A stretch of 64,000 nt of DNA, taken from positions 310,001 to 374,000 of the forward strand of contig NZ_AYMU01000001.1 in NCBI RefSeq assembly GCF_000633395.1, read 5' to 3'. The DNA comes from Pseudomonas sp. PH1b (lineage in GTDB: Bacteria; Pseudomonadota; Gammaproteobacteria; Pseudomonadales; Pseudomonadaceae). Made by a program: the position numbers and the translations under genes. Below, piece after piece: positions 59,790-64,000 of this stretch. Below the pieces are notes generated by a model, which was given only the letters and a program-made list of their open reading frames with translations, was not told where the DNA came from and made no database searches. The stretch's first letter is position 1, and every line of letters begins with the position of its first letter.

Positions 59790-60545
59790 TTAGTCCAGGG
59801 TGTCGACCTTGACCCGCAAGGTCATGTCATCCCGGCCCTGGGTCGAGTAACTGCGGCCAAGCCCCTGTTTATCGGCCTGGGTCTGGCGATTGACACCGGC
59901 CAGGGTAATCCACTCGCCGAGGCGGCCGCTGACGCTTGTGTCGGTGCTTTGCACGTTCACTACATCGGGACGTTCCTGGCTCATCCGGTCACGGTTGGTA
60001 CTGATGCTCAGGTGCACGGTCTCGCCGGTCACGCTGGCAGTGACGTAGAAGCCCTGGGTGACGTTGCGGTACTGGGTCTGGTTCTGCAGCCGCCCGTAGG
60101 GATCGGTCTGGGTGGTGGTGAGCGGCACGCTCTGGCCGACCTGGATCAGTGCCGGCACGCCCTCGCTGGCCTGGATCTGCTGAATGCCGCCGTCGCGGCT
60201 TTCGGTGCTGCGATTGATGATGCGGGTCTGAGGCGCGCCATTGACCGAGTAGCCCTGGTTGTCCTGGAAATTGTTTTCATTGGTGTCGACAGTGATCAGC
60301 AGGCGTTTGGCGGCGGTGTCCAGCTGGGCGATGAAGGCTCGCAGTTCGGCGATCTTCTCCGGTTCGGCGTTGACGATCAGTTGGTTGCCGTAGGCGCTGA
60401 CCTTGCCGTCCTTGCCAAGGAAGTTCTGCGCCACCGGCAGCAGATCGGCACTGGTGCGGTTGTTGAGGGGCACGATCTCGGTGGCGGCCATGACCGCGCA
60501 GCTGAAAGTCAGCAGCAGCGTCGTGAGCAAGGTGCGTAGGGACAT
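59790..60545 (-). CDS. Secretin N-domain protein without the pore domain
   Basis: 251 residues from ATG 60545, preceded by GGAG. Signal peptide RTLLTTLLLTFSCAVMAA. Residues about 20-110 form a secretin N1-like domain (IVPLNNRTSADLLPVAQNFL, YGNQLIVNAEPEKIAELRAF). The second half (VPALIQVGQSVPLTTTQ, QGFYVTASVTGETVHLSIS) resembles the beginning of a secretin beta-domain but stops before the gate and lip. A periplasmic or outer-membrane-associated role is likely; no secretion-system genes adjoin it. Function unknown. Confidence 0.78.
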   Translation of the reverse strand: MSLRTLLTTLLLTFSCAVMAATEIVPLNNRTSADLLPVAQNFLGKDGKVSAYGNQLIVNAEPEKIAELRAFIAQLDTAAKRLLITVDTNENNFQDNQGYSVNGAPQTRIINRSTESRDGGIQQIQASEGVPALIQVGQSVPLTTTQTDPYGRLQNQTQYRNVTQGFYVTASVTGETVHLSISTNRDRMSQERPDVVNVQSTDTSVSGRLGEWITLAGVNRQTQADKQGLGRSYSTQGRDDMTLRVKVDTLD

Positions 60546-60632
60546 ATCCGTTATCTCCGCGAATAGCTGGGGTAAAGCCTTGAGTTTGACACTTTGTCGG
60601 CGCGCAGTGGGGCAAGTTGAATGGCGGATGGC

Positions 60633-60695
60633 AAAACGCCCCAGCGCCCTGAACTCCAGCCTAGTTGGCTGAGGTCCAGGGCGCTGGGGCGTTTT
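60633..60695. terminator. Long bidirectional hairpin terminator
   Basis: Perfect 19-bp arms, 60633-60651 (AAAACGCCCCAGCGCCCTG) and 60677-60695, with an inner CAGCC/GGCTG stem in the 25-base loop. T-runs occur at both ends. It separates the GNAT gene from the secretin-like gene. Confidence 0.88.
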
Positions 60696-60722
60696 ATCCA
60701 ACGCGTGGCTCGGGCACTCGGG

Positions 60723-61145
60723 TCAGGCGCCGCGCACCATGTCGACGTGAGGAATCCCGGCTTCGAGGAATTCCTGGCTGACAATCGAGAAGCCCAGGCG
60801 CTCGTAGAACGGCGTGGCCTGAACCTGGGCGCTGAGCATCTGTTGCTGCAGGCCGCGCTTCTCGGCTTCGTCGATCACCGCACGCATCAGTGCGTCGCCA
60901 ACCTTGAGGCCGCGCCAGTCCTTGAGTACCGAGACCCGGCCGATATGCCCGTCGGGCAGCAGGCGCGCGGTACCGATAGGGAAATCACCCTCGAAGGCCA
61001 GGAAGTGCACGGCGCTGTCGTCGTCGGCATCCCATTCCAGTTCGGGCGGTACTGCCTGCTCGGCAATGAACACCGCTTCACGAATGCGCCGGATCTCGGC
61101 GTTGTCCTTTTGCCAGTCTGCGACACGTACGCGAATCTTATTCAT
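60723..61145 (-). CDS. GNAT-family N-acetyltransferase (ElaA-like)
   Basis: 140 residues from ATG 61145 (MNKIRVRVADWQKDN). GNAT fold: IREAVFIAEQAVPPELEWD, then the acetyl-CoA loop IGRVSVLKDWRGLKVGDALM and ATPFYERLGFSIVSQEFLEAGIPHVDM. The ending is typical of ElaA/YjcF-type acetyltransferases. Substrate unknown. The start overlaps the end of the YcfD-like gene by 8 bp, so they form an operon, ending at the long hairpin 28 bp downstream. Confidence 0.87.
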   Translation of the reverse strand: MNKIRVRVADWQKDNAEIRRIREAVFIAEQAVPPELEWDADDDSAVHFLAFEGDFPIGTARLLPDGHIGRVSVLKDWRGLKVGDALMRAVIDEAEKRGLQQQMLSAQVQATPFYERLGFSIVSQEFLEAGIPHVDMVRGA

Positions 61146-62304
61146 CGGCAAACCCCAGGCTCCCTTGCTTGACCAGTTCACACAGCAGGCTGCGCCCATC
61201 GTCATCCGCCAGCCAGGAGCCGAGGTTGTCGACATGCAGGGCATCGGCCGCGCAAACCATTTTCAACAGTTCACGCAGTTTACCGGGAAGCAGGCGACTT
61301 TGGCCGCTGGCGAACAGCAACAGGTCGTCATCGACCTCGGACCAGGCCAGGCGCGCGCTCGGGTTGCGGATCAGCACCGCACCCTGTTCCAGGCCGGCCA
61401 GCAGGTCTTCCTCTTCCAGTTCCGGCCCTACCACCAGCTCCGGGTAGCGCGGCTCGGTCATGAACTGGCCAAACCAGGTCAGCAGCAGGCGCTCGTCGCT
61501 CATGTGCTCGGCCAGCAGAGCCTTGAGGCGGTCCAGGGCATCGTGCTGGATCTGGTGCGGATCGCTGACCGGCTGGGCGTCGGCGTCGGTGTAGCGCTCT
61601 TCGTCGGACAGGAACTGGCTGAGGAAGTCGGTGAAGTGGGTCAGCACCTCAGAGGCGCTTGGGGCACGGAAGCCCACCGAGTAAGTCATGCAGTCGTTAA
61701 CCGCAACGCCACAGTGGGCCAGGCGCGGAGGCAGGTAGAGCATGTCACCCGGCTCCAGGACCCAGCCTTCGGTTTCTTCGAACTCGGCGAGAATGCGCAG
61801 GTCCGCGTGCTGCAGCAGCGGGCTCTCGGAATCGCACATCTGGCCGATCTTCCAGTTGCGCTTGCCATGGCCCTGCAGCAGGAACACGTCGTAGTTGTCG
61901 AAGTGCGGGCCGACGCTGCCACCAGGGGCGGCGAAGCTGATCATCACATCGTCGACGCGCCAGCTCGGCAGGAAGCGGAAGTGCTCCAGCAGCTCGGCGA
62001 CTTCCGGGACGAACTGGTCCACGGCCTGCACCAGCAGGGTCCAGTCGCGTTCCGGCAGCTTGCTGAACTCGTCTTCGGCGAACGGGCCGCGGCGCAGCTC
62101 CCAGGGGCGTTCACCGTTCTCGATCACCAGGCGTGATTCGACTTCTTCTTCCAGGGCCAGGCCGGCCAGTTCGTCGGCATCGATCGGGCTTTCGAAGTCG
62201 GGCATCGCCTGGCGGACCAGCAAGGGTTTCTTCTGCCAATAGTCACGCAGGAATTCTCGCGCGGTGAGGCCACCCAGAAGTTGCAGAGGAGTATCAGGAT
62301 TCAT
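61138..62304 (-). CDS. ycfD: YcfD/RoxA-type ribosomal-protein hydroxylase (JmjC-like cupin)
   Basis: 388 residues; E. coli YcfD has about 373. N-terminal GGLTAREFLRDYWQKKPLLVRQ, then the double-stranded beta-helix with the iron-binding HxD in GSVGPHFDNYDVFLLQ, GDMLYLPPRLAHCGVAVND with the second His, and a C-terminal winged-helix-like dimer region. YcfD is an Fe(II)/2-oxoglutarate oxygenase that hydroxylates an Arg of ribosomal protein uL16. It follows purB, separated by a terminator hairpin. Confidence 0.9.
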   Translation of the reverse strand: MNPDTPLQLLGGLTAREFLRDYWQKKPLLVRQAMPDFESPIDADELAGLALEEEVESRLVIENGERPWELRRGPFAEDEFSKLPERDWTLLVQAVDQFVPEVAELLEHFRFLPSWRVDDVMISFAAPGGSVGPHFDNYDVFLLQGHGKRNWKIGQMCDSESPLLQHADLRILAEFEETEGWVLEPGDMLYLPPRLAHCGVAVNDCMTYSVGFRAPSASEVLTHFTDFLSQFLSDEERYTDADAQPVSDPHQIQHDALDRLKALLAEHMSDERLLLTWFGQFMTEPRYPELVVGPELEEEDLLAGLEQGAVLIRNPSARLAWSEVDDDLLLFASGQSRLLPGKLRELLKMVCAADALHVDNLGSWLADDDGRSLLCELVKQGSLGFADE

Positions 62305-62340
62305 GTGTAACCTATTGAAAAAGTGTACTTTTCTAGCAGG

Positions 62341-62368
62341 AATAAAAACGCCCGGCGCGGCCGGGCGT
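62341..62368 (-). terminator. Terminator of purB
   Basis: ACGCCCGGC (62348-62356) pairs with GCCGGGCGT (62360-62368), 3-base loop; on the minus strand it is followed by TTTTTATT. 19 bp past purB. Confidence 0.88.
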
Positions 62369-62387
62369 CAAAAGGTCGAGCAATCGG

Positions 62388-63845
<1,458 letters not shown>

Positions 63846-63887
63846 TTACGCGCAGCTCTTGAAAAAAGCAGGTAGAGCCAGCGCAGC

Positions 63888-64000
63888 TCAGCTGCTGCGC
63901 ATCAATGGATAGAGTTCTTTGAGCAATTTGCGCCGGCTGATCACCAGTTGCCAGCGATGCCCGCCCAGCTGGCGCCACAGGCGTGCCGAGCGGATGCCGG
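63888..64000 (-). CDS. hflD: HflD, C-terminal end (runs off the right edge)
   Basis: Only the last 37 codons are visible, ending at the stop 63888-63890: [20 protein letters not shown], then [16 protein letters not shown]. The GIRSA-LWRQLGG segment is the conserved C-terminus of HflD, a membrane-associated protein named for its effect on phage lambda lysogeny. Its position upstream of purB supports the call. Confidence 0.82.
   Translation of the reverse strand, partial: GIRSARLWRQLGGHRWQLVISRRKLLKELYPLMRSS

Overview
The window is a chromosomal segment of a fluorescent-group Pseudomonas. The basis is gene content and order: liuABCD with liuR-liuE, a complete nuoA-N operon next to aceA, hflD-purB with a YcfD-type oxygenase, glnS-cysS beside ppiB-lpxH, a PrrF-type iron sRNA, Pseudomonas REP repeats, and high-GC coding sequence. 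One AT-rich island interrupts it.

Layout. 1-3000: the start of an M14 carboxypeptidase, a Fur-controlled PrrF sRNA, a DUF6124 protein divergent from a PrtR/LexA-like repressor whose catalytic Ser codon reads Ala, and a SUMF1-domain protein. 3000-12700: leucine/isovalerate catabolism. LiuABCD convert isovaleryl-CoA to HMG-CoA and LiuE cleaves HMG-CoA. LiuR probably controls this through three palindromes, and a divergent acyl-CoA synthetase shares the same control region. 12700-18900: a LysR regulator divergent from an acyl-CoA dehydrogenase, a PstS-OmpA fusion with a Pho box, a YegP-like protein, xthA and a GNAT. 18900-24330: the TamA-TamB envelope pair. 24560-29390: a MarR-controlled EmrAB-type tripartite efflux operon with its own outer-membrane channel. 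29480-34110: lpxH-ppiB and glnS-cysS.

34131-41476 is a low-GC genomic island of about 7.3 kb. It is bounded by a 26-bp perfect direct repeat that contains the cysS terminator hairpin. It carries a decayed P4-type integrase (in-frame deletion of the core), a decayed IS3-family transposase, and an apparently intact five-gene operon: GT2 glycosyltransferase, methyltransferase, small four-TM EamA/ArnE-like carrier, large polytopic GT-C-like membrane protein, and a Zn-ribbon methyltransferase. I read it as a three-component (Gtr-like) surface-polysaccharide modification cassette with a non-GtrA flippase and two methyltransferases. It is the best candidate here for an undescribed system. A HigB2/HigA2-type toxin-antitoxin pair lies directly outside the right repeat.

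42340-57340: the 13-gene nuo operon (complex I), transcribed leftwards. 57340-64000: aceA with a long upstream region holding a TGTAGT/ACTACA palindrome, an orphan secretin N-domain protein, a very long bidirectional hairpin, a GNAT, the YcfD-like hydroxylase, purB and the end of hflD. No tRNA, rRNA or CRISPR array was seen.
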